13,915 nt of DNA from Halovenus sp. (GTDB lineage: Archaea > Halobacteriota > Halobacteria > Halobacteriales > Haloarculaceae), in the NCBI GenBank assembly GCA_028275145.1, contig JAQCNG010000163.1, positions 1 through 13,915 of the forward strand, given 5' to 3'. Shown piece by piece: positions 13,592-13,915 of the stretch. Position 1 is the first letter of the stretch, and every line of letters starts with the position of its first letter. The translations under genes and the position numbers were made by a program. The notes below the pieces were generated by a model. It saw only the letters and a list, made by a program, of their open reading frames with translations, was not told the origin of the DNA and did no database searches.

Positions 13592-13774
13592 CTATTGGCG
13601 GTTGCGCCGCTTAAGTGCGCGTCGATACTCGCCGTGTGGGTCCGCGGGATTGAACGGTGCCGGAACGCTGTTGACCGCGTTCCCACCGCACTCGGGACAC
13701 GTCTCTGCGAGTGTGTACACCGGTCGTCCGTGGGCATCGCGCCAGTCGGCACACACCAAAATATCGGATTTCAC
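13592..13774 (-). CDS. nop10: H/ACA RNP component Nop10
   Basis: 60 aa from a GTG at 13774. The start is chosen because KSDI is the usual Nop10 N-terminus after the initiator methionine, and because it lies 4 nt after the aIF2-alpha stop. Nop10 binds Cbf5 and stabilises the H/ACA guide ribonucleoprotein that pseudouridylates rRNA. The second CxxC (TCPECGG, near residues 28-34) is present. The first knuckle, CPxC in most archaeal Nop10, is reduced to a single cysteine (LVCADW), with a histidine a few residues later. The remaining core, YTLxETCPECG and APFNPADPHGEYRRALKR, matches the family well. The longer in-frame reading to 13840 would overlap the upstream gene and is rejected. Confidence 0.93.
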   Translation of the reverse strand: MKSDILVCADWRDAHGRPVYTLAETCPECGGNAVNSVPAPFNPADPHGEYRRALKRRNRQ

Positions 13775-13778
13775 GGCC

Positions 13779-13915
13779 CTACTCGTCGTCTTCGTTGCGC
13801 TCGCGGTGGTAGAGCCCGCCGCCGCCGTGCTCGGTGACAACAGCCTTTGCGCGGTCGGCGCTGTCCTCCAGCTCGGATTCGGCGGTCTTGTAATCGGGCG
13901 CTTGCACGCGGATGC
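13779..13915 (-). CDS. eif2a: Translation initiation factor aIF2 alpha subunit, C-terminal part
   Basis: The frame enters from the right edge and ends at TAG (13779-13781), leaving 44 residues that begin [17 protein letters not shown] and end HRERNEDDE. The pattern of a beta strand RVQAPDYK, an acidic helix and [10 protein letters not shown] fits the C-terminal domain of archaeal eIF2-alpha, which contacts the gamma subunit and helps deliver initiator tRNA. The S1 domain and central helical region are outside the window. The operon order aIF2-alpha, nop10, PAC2 seen here is a common archaeal arrangement and supports the call. The gap to nop10 is 4 nt. Confidence 0.9.
   Translation of the reverse strand, partial: IRVQAPDYKTAESELEDSADRAKAVVTEHGGGGLYHRERNEDDE

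Noticed and set aside
1..13915. A defence island, prophage, insertion sequence or biosynthetic cluster
   Set aside because: No transposase, integrase, restriction, toxin-antitoxin, Cas or synthase gene is visible; codon use and protein acidity look uniform, consistent with core chromosome.

Overview
The window looks like ordinary chromosome of a halophilic archaeon (class Halobacteria). The predicted proteins are strongly acidic (Asp/Glu-rich), the DNA is GC-rich, and several start codons lie about 25-28 nt downstream of a TATA-like box, as in leaderless haloarchaeal mRNAs. The gene content is also diagnostic: RPA3 with its associated protein, aIF2-alpha/Nop10/PAC2, an archaeal DhnA-type aldolase (Fba2), diphthine-ammonia ligase, a NikR-like regulator and a geranylgeranyl-reductase-type flavoprotein. 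I see no insertion sequence, integrase, CRISPR array, rRNA or tRNA. Genus cannot be decided by eye.

Layout. 1-225: the 3' end of msrA (+). 263-4135: a block on the minus strand, read right to left: rpa3 and its partner rpap3 (stop and start overlap as TAATG), two homologous TrmB-like one-domain HTH regulators, and thrC, which converges on msrA. 4310-5218: a metallo-beta-lactamase-fold hydrolase (-), divergent from a flavoprotein of the geranylgeranyl reductase family (5335-6825, +). 6921-7625: dph6 (+), convergent with nikR (7688-8107, -). 8108-8426: a 319-nt divergent intergenic region. 8427-11572: a plus-strand series of an Lrp/AsnC regulator, a Rossmann-DHH-DHHA1 phosphoesterase, a CBS-CBS-ParB-like protein, a hairpin with a 21-bp tandem repeat, and a small two-helix membrane protein. 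11708-11932: a small winged-helix protein. 12025-12837: fba2 (+), overlapping by 4 bp, tail to tail, the minus-strand operon aIF2-alpha (partial at the right edge) > nop10 > PAC2.

How the genes work together. Three groups are clear: RPA3/RPAP3 (single-strand DNA binding), aIF2-alpha/Nop10/PAC2 (translation initiation, rRNA pseudouridylation, probable proteasome assembly), and the 8.4-11.6 kb series. That last group puts three proteins with nucleotide- or amino-acid-responsive folds side by side and is the most plausible place for unrecognised biology, such as adenine-nucleotide or amino-acid sensing. This is inference only. No defence system, biosynthetic cluster or mobile element is visible, and most of the window is housekeeping.
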